Assembly: GCA_002381945.1 (NCBI GenBank)
Contig: DFXY01000002.1
Location: 64,796 to 81,018, forward strand
DNA from: Bacteriovoracaceae bacterium UBA4096
GTDB taxonomy: Bacteria; Bdellovibrionota; Bacteriovoracia; Bacteriovoracales; Bacteriovoracaceae
Length of the DNA stretch: 16,223 bases
Reading direction: 5' to 3'
Positions 5,718-12,470 of the stretch are shown piece by piece; within the stretch, counting starts at the first letter, position 1; every line of letters begins with the position of its first letter. Below the pieces are notes generated by a model. The model made no database searches. It had not been told where the DNA came from and was given only the letters and a program-made list of their open reading frames with translations. A program made the position numbers and the translations under genes.

Positions 5718-6746
5718 TTAATGGTGATAGCTAAGTTCCTGAAGGACTCCTAGCTGCATTCTAAGATCTATGAGTTCCTGATCCCAATAATTGGCCGAGG
5801 TAAACTGTGGAAAAACCCGTTGAAATGAGTGATCATCCCAACGCTTGGCAATCCACGCATTGAAGTGAACCATCCGCATTGTTCGAAGGGCCTCTGTTAG
5901 ATTCATTCTTAGATGATCTTTTCTGGTCATCTCTTTATAGCTGTCCAAAAAACGATCCCGATCATCAACACTGTATTGATCTTTACCAGGAAAAAGCAGC
6001 CATAAATCCTGTTCCACCGGGCCAGTCAAGCAGTCATCAAAATCCACTGCCATCGGTCCTGCTGAAGTCCAGACAATGTTACCCCGGTGAAAATCACCAT
6101 GGAGTCTTTGAGTTGTGACACCCGCAAAGAGGGGATTTAGGATTGGAACCAGCTGCTCCAGAAGTTTTAGGTAATGATTGAAGCTCAGGTGCTCGACCGG
6201 TTTTACTTTTTCTAACTCAATACGATTTGCTTCAACGAAAGTCATGGGATTTAAGGCCAGACGATGAGAGAAATTACCCATTGATCCGATATTGTGAATC
6301 CGTCCTATCAGCCGTCCCACCTGCTCAATTTCCTCTTTTAATAGCTCATCCTTTAATCTCCCCTGAACTTTTGGAAAGAGGGCAAACCACAAATTTGTTT
6401 CACTATGAAGATGAAGAGTCGTTCCATTAAATTCAATCGGTGCTACCACTGGAACTTCAAATTCCATTAATGTTGAAAGAAAGCGATGCTCTTCCAATAT
6501 TTGCTCTTCAGACCAGCGACCGGGCCGATAAAACTTCAGTATAACGTTAGTTGGACTAAAGCCTTTCTCCACATCTATAGCGGATGCCAACTCTACATCG
6601 TAAACACGGTTTTCCAGACTATTGAGGGCCATGACCCTGCCGGTGAGTCTTTTTCCAAAAGCTTCTGCAGCTTCCATGACATGATCGGGAGTGAGAAGAT
6701 GAAAATGTTTAGTCTCATCTCCCCAAATACCTTTAGTATCTGACAT
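5718..6746 (-). CDS. srkA: Stress response kinase A (YihE/RdoA), Ser/Thr protein kinase
   Basis: This 342-aa protein fits the SrkA family closely (E. coli member about 328 aa). Diagnostic segments are LNSLENRVYDV (41-51), the nucleotide-lysine region VILKFYRPGRWSEEQILEEH (K71), the catalytic loop RLHGDFHRGN (D218, N223), the metal-binding DFDD (235-238), TGPVEQDLW, and IAKRWDDHSF near the C-terminus. In E. coli this cytoplasmic kinase counteracts toxin-antitoxin and oxidative-stress-induced death and is under Cpx control; the fold is that of aminoglycoside phosphotransferases. HGDFH replaces the more usual HGDCH, with the catalytic Asp unaffected. The ATG has a good AAGGA site. It is last in the five-gene minus-strand run, 19 bp after the PhoD-like gene, so it is likely co-transcribed with it. 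Confidence in the family is very high. Confidence 0.93.
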   Translation of the reverse strand: MSDTKGIWGDETKHFHLLTPDHVMEAAEAFGKRLTGRVMALNSLENRVYDVELASAIDVEKGFSPTNVILKFYRPGRWSEEQILEEHRFLSTLMEFEVPVVAPIEFNGTTLHLHSETNLWFALFPKVQGRLKDELLKEEIEQVGRLIGRIHNIGSMGNFSHRLALNPMTFVEANRIELEKVKPVEHLSFNHYLKLLEQLVPILNPLFAGVTTQRLHGDFHRGNIVWTSAGPMAVDFDDCLTGPVEQDLWLLFPGKDQYSVDDRDRFLDSYKEMTRKDHLRMNLTEALRTMRMVHFNAWIAKRWDDHSFQRVFPQFTSANYWDQELIDLRMQLGVLQELSYHH

Positions 6747-6765
6747 ATTTTCCTTAGTCCGTTAT

Positions 6766-8121
6766 TTAACGACGGCGTCTTCTTTGAGGTTTGGCCTTTC
6801 GATATCGGCGCTTGCCATGACGGCGTTTTCTGATCTCATTCAGGTTATTCTGCAGGTCTTTTATGTAAACGGCGAGCTCTCGTCGAAAATAAAGTTCTCC
6901 ATTTATTCCATAACTCTCAACATCCAGAAACCAGTGGTTATCCAGAGCAAGATTGTTCATTATAATAAAATTGTTTTTCCCTTTTTCTGTCACCACTCGC
7001 CAGGGGTTACTGTCTTCTTCCACTACAGTTCTTGCCTGAATAGGGCTGGAAGTAATTTCAAAACTAGGTTTACCGAATAGACTTCTTGGAAACTGCATGA
7101 TCTCACTCATGTGACGATCCCCTGAGAGAAACACAAAGGGAGTGGGGATTTTTTTTAGCTCACTTACAAAGTTTGAGAAGTCATTTGGATGGTTGCCTTC
7201 AAAGGAATCAAAACGGTGATAGCCTCCAAAGAATTGATCGCCCTTAATTATCAAACTTGGGCTACCTTCTTCTCTGAGTTTTGAGTAGAACCATGCCGAT
7301 TGATCAAGCCCAAGATGCACACCCTCAGGATGAGATGAACGGAAGCTTCTTCCATCTAAGAAGTACAAATTAAAGTCTCCCAGATTCAACAAGCCACTTA
7401 AGGCCGGACCTTTAGTCCAGTTCTCGTTACTAAGATCTTGTCCAAAGAAAGCTTCAAAAATTTCACGAGATTCTTTTTTATACTGAAAGTCTGAATCACC
7501 ATTTTTTAGGCCGTAATCATGATCATCCCAAATACCATGTATAGGGATTAATTTCTCCCGAAAATAGAGTGGAACATTGAATCTCATATCAACATAGCGC
7601 TGCCAGATGATGTCCGGATCAGTAACCTGAGTGGTGGTTGGACTAGCAACATCGGTATAGACGTTATCACCAATCAGTAAGAGATATTCAGGGTTTTTAG
7701 ATGCGAGCGTATCCCAGATCTTAAAATCCTGGGAGTAGATGTCGTTCATACAACTGGCAACTGCCAGCCGTAATTTTGAGTTATCGCTCTGACCTTTTCC
7801 AACTAAGCGTTGATCAATCTGCTTGCCATTTTCAAAAACAAATAGGTTGTATTCTTTTTGTGGGTCACGAGTGAAGATAACTTTATGGACGCCATAGTCT
7901 GAGGTTGATCTTGAAATAATCTTGCTTCCATCTGGTGTAATGATGTCCCCTTCAAAGCTTCTTAGTTCAAAATTGAGTGTTTTTGATTTTTCTGTGACAA
8001 CGCTAAATTCTACTCCCCGCGGGCTGGTAACCCCCTGAAGAATAGAAAGCCTATCAGGCCTTTTTGTTCCTAGTTGGGCGCAACTAACGAGAAAAAAAAG
8101 AAAGACAACGACGATTTTCAC
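6766..8121 (-). CDS. PhoD-like metallophosphatase lipoprotein with Arg-rich C-terminal tail
   Basis: This 451-aa protein starts with a lipoprotein signal (lipobox LVSC, lipidated C14), so it is probably anchored in the envelope facing the periplasm. An N-terminal beta-rich domain (about 25-110) precedes the PhoD-like phosphoesterase domain, which has ASCM (122-125), GDNVYTD (D152, N153, Y155), WDDHDYG (D199, D200, H201, D202) and FLSGDRHMSEI (D335, H337). These residues bind the metals and phosphate in PhoD phosphodiesterases, which act on phosphomonoesters, phosphodiesters or teichoic-type polymers. The Arg metal ligand typical of TAT-exported PhoD cannot be checked here, and export is by a Sec lipoprotein signal rather than a twin-arginine one. 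The last 21 residues contain 15 Lys/Arg, ending in five Arg, which is unusual. The GTG start overlaps the maf stop by four bases (GTGA), indicating coupling. Confidence 0.85.
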   Translation of the reverse strand: MKIVVVFLFFLVSCAQLGTKRPDRLSILQGVTSPRGVEFSVVTEKSKTLNFELRSFEGDIITPDGSKIISRSTSDYGVHKVIFTRDPQKEYNLFVFENGKQIDQRLVGKGQSDNSKLRLAVASCMNDIYSQDFKIWDTLASKNPEYLLLIGDNVYTDVASPTTTQVTDPDIIWQRYVDMRFNVPLYFREKLIPIHGIWDDHDYGLKNGDSDFQYKKESREIFEAFFGQDLSNENWTKGPALSGLLNLGDFNLYFLDGRSFRSSHPEGVHLGLDQSAWFYSKLREEGSPSLIIKGDQFFGGYHRFDSFEGNHPNDFSNFVSELKKIPTPFVFLSGDRHMSEIMQFPRSLFGKPSFEITSSPIQARTVVEEDSNPWRVVTEKGKNNFIIMNNLALDNHWFLDVESYGINGELYFRRELAVYIKDLQNNLNEIRKRRHGKRRYRKAKPQRRRRR

Positions 8122-8720
8122 AGAGGATATCCCAATTTTAACAAAATTGTCGTGAGCTCAATCAGAGGTAAACCAATGACGGCGGTCTGGTCTTTCATTT
8201 CAATTTCTCGAAATAACTTTATGCCTGCCGCTTCTAACTTATAACTTCCGGCACAATCCAGAGGCATATCCTGGGTTACATAAGAATGAATCTCGGGAAA
8301 ATTTAAAGTGCGCATAGAAAGAGTCGTGACGTTTAAAAAGCTCTCAATACCTTTTGGAGAAATCACCGTGACTGCCGTCAGGAGCTGATGACTTTTTCCC
8401 TGCATTTGTGAGAGTTGTTCGATGGCACCTTCTACTGTGTGAGGTTTTCCGAAAATAACATTATCCATTGTGCAAACTTGATCAGAGCCAATAACGCAGG
8501 AATCGGGATGTTTGGCAAAAACGGCTTCGGCCTTAAATCTTGAAAGAAGTAAGGCAAGATCTCCGGGGGTGTGTCCCTGTTCTTTTATTTTATCCTCATC
8601 TACACCTGGAGAGACGGCCTTAAAGGGCCATCCCAATTGATTTAAAAGTTCACCCCGATATTTTGAAGTTGAAGCTAGAATCAATGGATAAGGAAGGGTC
8701 AGTGATTTATTTTTTCCCAT
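8118..8720 (-). CDS. Maf-family nucleotide pyrophosphatase, YceF-like
   Basis: This 200-aa protein is a standard-length Maf protein. It has the N-terminal SxSxxR motif as LILASTSKYR (S17, S19, R22), the acidic pair D41-E42, the catalytic/metal region VIGSDQ (D80, Q81), and GKPHT (91-95). GSDQ rather than SADT is typical of the YceF branch, whose E. coli member hydrolyses m7GTP to the monophosphate. The YhdE branch prefers dTTP/UTP. The expected role is therefore cytoplasmic housecleaning of modified nucleotides. The substrate is inferred from the branch, not proven. The start at 8720 overlaps the end of the 101-aa gene by 22 bp, and the stop overlaps the GTG of the PhoD-like gene by four, so the three are tightly coupled in one transcript. 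Confidence 0.9.
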   Translation of the reverse strand: MGKNKSLTLPYPLILASTSKYRGELLNQLGWPFKAVSPGVDEDKIKEQGHTPGDLALLLSRFKAEAVFAKHPDSCVIGSDQVCTMDNVIFGKPHTVEGAIEQLSQMQGKSHQLLTAVTVISPKGIESFLNVTTLSMRTLNFPEIHSYVTQDMPLDCAGSYKLEAAGIKLFREIEMKDQTAVIGLPLIELTTILLKLGYPL

Positions 8721-9004
8721 ATCTTTAAGCAGAAAAACCTGTCTTGTTTAAGTTCTTTCCAAGGAATATCCAGAATAATATCTCGAGTGGGTGAGCGGTT
8801 AATCCCCGCTGCAACACAAGTTTTACAAAGGGTCAGTGTATAGTATTTTCGATAAAAAGCATAAACGGCCGCATACTTTTCATCCTTCGTTTGGGCCACG
8901 CTTAATGCCTTCTCAAGCTTTCTCACATGGGAGGTGACCATATCGTTTAATTTTTTTGTTTCTTTGTGGTCTGGATCCAAGCTCCAGGTTTCAGGGATCA
9001 CCAT
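8699..9004 (-). CDS. 101-aa cytoplasmic protein of unknown function
   Basis: No signal peptide or membrane segment is visible and I do not recognise the family. The protein starts with an ATG that shares one base with the ROK kinase stop (TAATG), and its 3' end overlaps maf by 22 bp. It is therefore held within the operon by overlaps on both sides, which supports it being real. Residues 15-45 are helical and charged, residues 45-58 are Tyr-rich (YAFYRKYY), and CKTC at 60-63 could bind metal or be redox-active. A second CxxC is absent. The basic aromatic ending (about 80-101) may pack as another helix. Conserved gene order could connect it to the kinase or Maf, but nothing in the sequence specifies a task. 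Confidence 0.7.
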   Translation of the reverse strand: MVIPETWSLDPDHKETKKLNDMVTSHVRKLEKALSVAQTKDEKYAAVYAFYRKYYTLTLCKTCVAAGINRSPTRDIILDIPWKELKQDRFFCLKIWEKINH

Positions 9005-9942
9005 TAACTGAAAACCTCGTCAATGATGTGAGCAGCACCACCATAAATGGCACCTTTATCAGAAGACAAGCTGGCGGTTATGATCTTAACTTTCCCTTTT
9101 AAAGAGAAGTGAACCAATTCATCAAATTTTTTGAGTACTACTTGATTGAATGAGTCTCCTAGTTTTGAAACCCCCCCCCCAATGATAAAGGCCTGGGGAC
9201 CCATCAAAACGGCCATTGACACAAAACCTGTCGCCAGTTCGGTGGCAATAGTGTCGATTATGGTAACAGCACGAAGGTTATTTGCTTTAAATTCAATTCC
9301 TAGCTTTTCAATTGTCCATTCTTCACCAATGAGTTCAAAAATGGTTTGTTTGATCCCTTTGGCGGATAGATAACTTTCGATGTGGTTAAGCCCACCACAT
9401 GAGCATAGACGTTTTTTCTCATGAGGAATGATGATGTGGCCACCTTCACCCCCAAGAGCATTATTCCCACGATATAGTTTGCCATTTAAAATCAGACCAG
9501 AGCCCACCCCGGTACCCAGTGTAATCAGGATAAAATCCGAGAGATCTTTTCCTGCACCCCATTTATTTTCCCCGACAGCAGCAAGATTGGCGTCATTTTC
9601 AATGACGGCATGGGTTTTAAATTTTTCTTCAAATAACTTTTTTAAAGGGACTTCTTTCCAACCTAAGTTAGGGGCATGATCCACCCTTCCGGTAAAATAA
9701 TTGGCCATCGGCGCACCTGCACCTACACCTACTATTTTTGGATCACCTAAATGTAGTTTAAGTTCCGAGGCCAGGATATGGTCACATTCCTGAGCTAACT
9801 GCTCGATGAATAAAGCTGGTTCTGTAGCTTTGGGAGTAGGAATGGTTCTAAAGCTCAGGAGAGTTCCTGAGTAATCGAAGAGACCTATTTTCGTATTAGT
9901 CCCGCCGATATCAATTCCGAATGCAACTTGGTCTTTGTTCAT
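9004..9942 (-). CDS. ROK-family sugar kinase, probable glucokinase
   Basis: This 312-aa protein has the ROK layout. The phosphate-1 loop is GIDIGGTNTKIG (9-20, D11), followed by the catalytic IENDANLAA (D117), phosphate-2 LGTGVGSG (142-149), sugar-binding GGEGGHI (E166, H169), and a zinc region C180-S-C182-G with H187 where the usual CxCGxxGCxE has its third Cys. The adenosine region IIGGGV lies at 253-258. ROK kinases phosphorylate glucose, N-acetylglucosamine, N-acetylmannosamine or fructose at O6; the donor and sugar cannot be fixed here. No helix-turn-helix is present, so it is an enzyme and not a ROK repressor. It is first in the five-gene minus-strand operon. The coding strand carries ten consecutive G over codons 255-258, a potential slippage site. 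The ATG has only a weak ribosome binding site. Confidence 0.9.
   Translation of the reverse strand: MNKDQVAFGIDIGGTNTKIGLFDYSGTLLSFRTIPTPKATEPALFIEQLAQECDHILASELKLHLGDPKIVGVGAGAPMANYFTGRVDHAPNLGWKEVPLKKLFEEKFKTHAVIENDANLAAVGENKWGAGKDLSDFILITLGTGVGSGLILNGKLYRGNNALGGEGGHIIIPHEKKRLCSCGGLNHIESYLSAKGIKQTIFELIGEEWTIEKLGIEFKANNLRAVTIIDTIATELATGFVSMAVLMGPQAFIIGGGVSKLGDSFNQVVLKKFDELVHFSLKGKVKIITASLSSDKGAIYGGAAHIIDEVFS
9171..9180 (-). repeat. G10 homopolymer inside the ROK kinase gene
   Basis: Ten uninterrupted C on the plus strand read as GGG GGG GGG G in the kinase, encoding the conserved G255-G256-G257-V258 of the adenosine region. A one-base slip would frameshift the last 55 codons. Poly-G of this length is a known phase-variation substrate in other bacteria, and also a common sequencing-error site. 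The frame as given is intact. Confidence 0.85.
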
Positions 9943-10024
9943 AGTTAAAACGCTATCATGAAACCTTGGACAAGGCTATAATGGATAGAATCATGATTTC
10001 CATGGCCATGAGGGTCAAAACACC
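9943..10024. promoter_or_regulatory. Divergent promoter region, ROK operon and baeRF operon
   Basis: This 82-bp gap separates two divergent operons. On the plus strand a perfect TATAAT (9977-9982) is visible, with only a weak -35 (TATCAT, 9954-9959, 17-base spacer), and transcription would begin near 9989. The leader contains two perfect palindromes, ATCATGAT (9990-9997) and CATGGCCATG (10001-10010). The GAGGG at 10010-10014 is the likely ribosome binding site for the GTG at 10025. On the minus strand TTGTCC followed after 17 bases by TTTTAA is a poor candidate for the ROK operon. Confidence 0.45.
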
Positions 10025-10028
10025 GTGA
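9993..10028 (+). CDS. Possible leader peptide overlapping the baeRF start
   Basis: Four in-frame ATG codons (9981, 9993, 10002, 10008) open a short frame that ends with TGA at 10026-10028, overlapping the GTG of the next gene as GTGA. From 9993 the peptide is MISMAMRVKTP. The 4-base overlap is the arrangement seen in coupled genes. However, no strong ribosome binding site precedes any of these ATGs, so this is a speculative upstream ORF rather than an established gene. Confidence 0.2.
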   Translation: MISMAMRVKTP

Positions 10029-11098
10029 AACCAGTTAGTCTTAACCAATTACTTTTTGATTCTAAATCAGACAGTTTGAGCTTTTTTTATACCCCCTTAT
10101 CGGATTCCCCTGATCTGAGCCAGCTTGATGTTTTTCTGGAAGATATGAAAACGCAATTAAGTTTGCAGGCAAAAGTTAAAGTAAAGAAGGCCCTGGAAAA
10201 AAATCTTGTCGAGATTAAAAGAATTATTAAGAGTCATCCTGAGAAGTCTCACGGATTTTTCTTGTCGGAATCCCTCCAGGGGTATGTTGTTTTAGAGCAA
10301 AAAATCCATTCCTATTGCATCATCGGAAAGACCTTTCACGTGCGACCACTTCTCGAAGAGATCTCGGTGAATCCAGAATTCGTCTTAATCAACATCTCAT
10401 TGTATGACATTAAAATTTATCGGGGTGACTTTCAGCATTTAGAAATCATTCAGCAGTACGAATTTGATGAACTGCCAAAAAATTTCAATGAAGAATCATC
10501 CAGGCTGTATGCCCCCCAACACCTGGGACTTATTCCCTATAAAACGATTCTCGCTTTAAAAACGATAGCTCATAAAATCATGGACGTTATTCTCTATCAT
10601 TCCCTACCTGTCGTTGTGACGGGACTGGATGAAATGAAGTCCATCTTTTTGCGCTACTTTGATCACTCCTATGGAATCATTTCAAATATCCAGGAAGATT
10701 TTTATGAAAAAACATGTGTAGAGATAGTTGAACGTTGTAAAAACTTTCGTTCTCAGGTGATGGATTTTTATTCGGCCCAACTTAAAGAACGAATCAAACG
10801 GATGATGAAGTCCAAACGACTTTTGACTGACCTGGGTGATATCATAGAGGCCGCTCACCAGGGGAGGGTTGTGCATTTGGTTTTACCAAGTGAGAAAAAA
10901 GTTTGGGGCAAAATTGATTTTTCCACAGGGGAATATTCTCTTCATAAAAGAATGAATAAAAAAACGTCAATTGATATTTTAAATGAACTGGCAGAAGAAG
11001 TGATTAAGCAGGGAGGGAAAATCCAAATACTGGGCCCTCATTTTTTTCCACAAGATTCTTCAGTCATCGCTATTTTGAGAGGTCACTATGATTTTTAG
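10025..11098 (+). CDS. baeRF-family protein (bacterial homologue of archaeo-eukaryotic release factor eRF1)
   Basis: This 357-aa soluble protein resembles the bacterial aeRF (baeRF) group, probably the family-3 type. It has an N-terminal alpha/beta domain with a central HVRPLL segment (105-110), a middle domain with LYDIKIYRGDF, and a C-terminal eRF1_3/L7Ae-like region (about 265-357) containing DLGDIIEAAHQGRVVHLVLP and DILNELAEEVIKQGGKIQIL, then a final RG near the end. Relatives of eRF1 and Pelota bind the ribosomal A site; baeRF proteins are predicted to act on stalled or hibernating ribosomes, but none is well characterised to my knowledge. I see no GGQ motif, so peptide release is not expected. 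The GTG start is the only in-frame candidate and has GAGGG about ten bases upstream. The 3' end overlaps the hexapeptide gene by 11 bp. The family assignment is good; the function is open. Confidence 0.72.
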   Translation: MKPVSLNQLLFDSKSDSLSFFYTPLSDSPDLSQLDVFLEDMKTQLSLQAKVKVKKALEKNLVEIKRIIKSHPEKSHGFFLSESLQGYVVLEQKIHSYCIIGKTFHVRPLLEEISVNPEFVLINISLYDIKIYRGDFQHLEIIQQYEFDELPKNFNEESSRLYAPQHLGLIPYKTILALKTIAHKIMDVILYHSLPVVVTGLDEMKSIFLRYFDHSYGIISNIQEDFYEKTCVEIVERCKNFRSQVMDFYSAQLKERIKRMMKSKRLLTDLGDIIEAAHQGRVVHLVLPSEKKVWGKIDFSTGEYSLHKRMNKKTSIDILNELAEEVIKQGGKIQILGPHFFPQDSSVIAILRGHYDF

Positions 11099-11639
11099 CC
11101 ACTATCTTGAACATTATCCAACCTTAGGAGAAAGGGTTTACGCAGCTCCTGGGGCCAAGGTTATTGGGCGTGCCGAATTAGCTGCACATGTTAATATCTG
11201 GTTTAATTGTGTGATCAGGGCCGATGTAAATGTAATTAAAATCGGTAAAAATACTAATGTTCAGGATCTCTGTATGCTGCATGTTACAGAAGAGAATTCC
11301 TTAAGCATTGGAGAAAATACCTCCCTTGGACATTCAGTCATTCTTCATGGTTGTAAAATTGGTAATGGTTGTCTGATTGGTATGGGAGCGATTATTCTGG
11401 ATGGAGCAGAAGTAGGGAATCATTGTCTGGTGGCAGCTGGGTCTTTGATTTCTCCTGGTAAAAAATTTCCTCCTGGAAGTATGATTAAGGGCCGTCCGGC
11501 CGTGGTCGAACGCGCTCTGAGTCCGGAAGAAATTGATAAGATCTCAAATCATTATAAGTCTTATGTTAACTATAAAGAGCAATACTTAAAAATGGATGAG
11601 AATGGAACTGATCAAGAAAAACTTCACGGCAAGGCTTAA
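11088..11639 (+). CDS. Gamma-carbonic-anhydrase-like hexapeptide-repeat protein (YrdA/CaiE/PaaY type)
   Basis: This 183-aa protein is built of left-handed beta-helix hexapeptide repeats (IWFNCVIRADVNVIKIG..., SIGENTSLGHSVILHGCKIGNGCLIGMGA) and closes with the family's GxPAxxxRxLSxEEI-type helix (GRPAVVERALSPEEI). The three metal-ligand histidines of gamma carbonic anhydrases are at H65, H82 and H87. The product is probably a cytoplasmic trimer with Zn or Fe at subunit interfaces. Many members of this group show little CO2 hydration activity, and PaaY relatives hydrolyse thioesters, so the reaction is uncertain. The ATG overlaps the end of the baeRF gene by 11 bp, and the 3' end overlaps yihY by 44 bp. 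Residues 165-183 beyond the beta-helix are hydrophilic and may exist partly to accommodate that overlap. Confidence 0.88.
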   Translation: MIFSHYLEHYPTLGERVYAAPGAKVIGRAELAAHVNIWFNCVIRADVNVIKIGKNTNVQDLCMLHVTEENSLSIGENTSLGHSVILHGCKIGNGCLIGMGAIILDGAEVGNHCLVAAGSLISPGKKFPPGSMIKGRPAVVERALSPEEIDKISNHYKSYVNYKEQYLKMDENGTDQEKLHGKA

Positions 11640-12432
11640 AAATCTCGCTGACAAAGTCTATGAGGATAATCTCTTTCTGCTCTCATCTTCAGTCTCTTAC
11701 TATTCGGCACTCGCTATAGCTCCTTTCCTGTTGATTCTCTTAGGTGTGGCCTCCTTCATCGGCGGGGATGTACAGGAAAAAGTCATTCAATTATGTTTTG
11801 AATTTTCCCCGGAAGTGGGGACTATGATTCAGATTATCTTCAATAATGTAAACGAAGGTGTGAACTTAGGCTCGATTTCAGGAATCATCGGTACCATAGT
11901 CCTTTTATGGTCAGCATCTTTGGTTTTTTTACAAATGCGATATGCTCTGGATGTGATCTACGGTTTTTATGATCCCACGGCATCTCTTTCCATCTGGAAA
12001 GCAATCAAGGAGCGATTGTTCGCCATGTTGGTGGTGGTCTTGGCCGGTCTTTTTCTGATTGTCTCTTCATCACTTCCAGGAATGGTGCAGTTCTTCTTTG
12101 GTTCCAACGAAAAACTTATCTTTTATAAGGTGATGGCACTCTTGATTAATATTTTGGTTTATATGGTGATGTTTTGGGGAATTCATTTCTATACACCTAC
12201 TCATCGGCCTAAAAAAAGAGAAGCGCTTAAAATGGGCATCGTCTCAGCAGGTTTTTTTATTATCGGAAATTTAGTTTTAACCAGTTATTTGAGAGGAGTG
12301 GCGCTGTATTCAATTTATGGTGCTGCGGGATCTTTGCTGGTCTTTTTAATCTGGACCTATTATTCGTCTTTCACTCTCTTTCTTAGTGTTGAGCTTTTTT
12401 TATATTTACGAAAAATTAAAAAAGTTACTTAG
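11596..12432 (+). CDS. yihY: YihY/BrkB-family inner-membrane protein
   Basis: This 278-aa polytopic protein belongs to the YihY/BrkB (UPF0761) family, once misannotated as RNase BN. About six membrane segments are visible, near 29-55, 93-115, 140-162, 175-198, 211-232 and 240-270. Family hallmarks are SSVSYYSALAIAPFLLIL in the first segment and YGAAGSLLVFLIWTYYSS (241-258) in the last. Function is not established; transport or envelope maintenance has been suggested. The start given is the ATG at 11596; the in-frame ATG at 11602 (MELIKKN) is equally possible because neither has a clean Shine-Dalgarno. It overlaps the upstream hexapeptide gene by 38-44 bp, so expression probably depends on translation of that gene. 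It is last in the plus-strand run and converges on speA, 38 bp away. Confidence 0.9.
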   Translation: MRMELIKKNFTARLKNLADKVYEDNLFLLSSSVSYYSALAIAPFLLILLGVASFIGGDVQEKVIQLCFEFSPEVGTMIQIIFNNVNEGVNLGSISGIIGTIVLLWSASLVFLQMRYALDVIYGFYDPTASLSIWKAIKERLFAMLVVVLAGLFLIVSSSLPGMVQFFFGSNEKLIFYKVMALLINILVYMVMFWGIHFYTPTHRPKKREALKMGIVSAGFFIIGNLVLTSYLRGVALYSIYGAAGSLLVFLIWTYYSSFTLFLSVELFLYLRKIKKVT

Positions 12433-12443
12433 GATTCAATAAA

Positions 12444-12463
12444 AAGGCCCCTTGCGGGGCCTT
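12444..12463 (-). terminator. Rho-independent terminator of speA
   Basis: AAGGCCCC (12444-12451) and GGGGCCTT (12456-12463) form a perfect 8-bp stem with a TTGC loop. Read on the minus strand, the stem is followed by TTTTTATTG, a proper T tract, seven bases beyond the speA stop. On the plus strand the following bases are GGATGAAC, so termination of the yihY transcript here would be weaker. Confidence 0.85.
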
Positions 12464-12470
12464 GGATGAA

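Noticed and set aside
9004..9942. ROK protein as a transcriptional repressor (NagC/XylR type)
   Set aside because: No N-terminal helix-turn-helix is present; the protein begins directly at the phosphate-binding loop.
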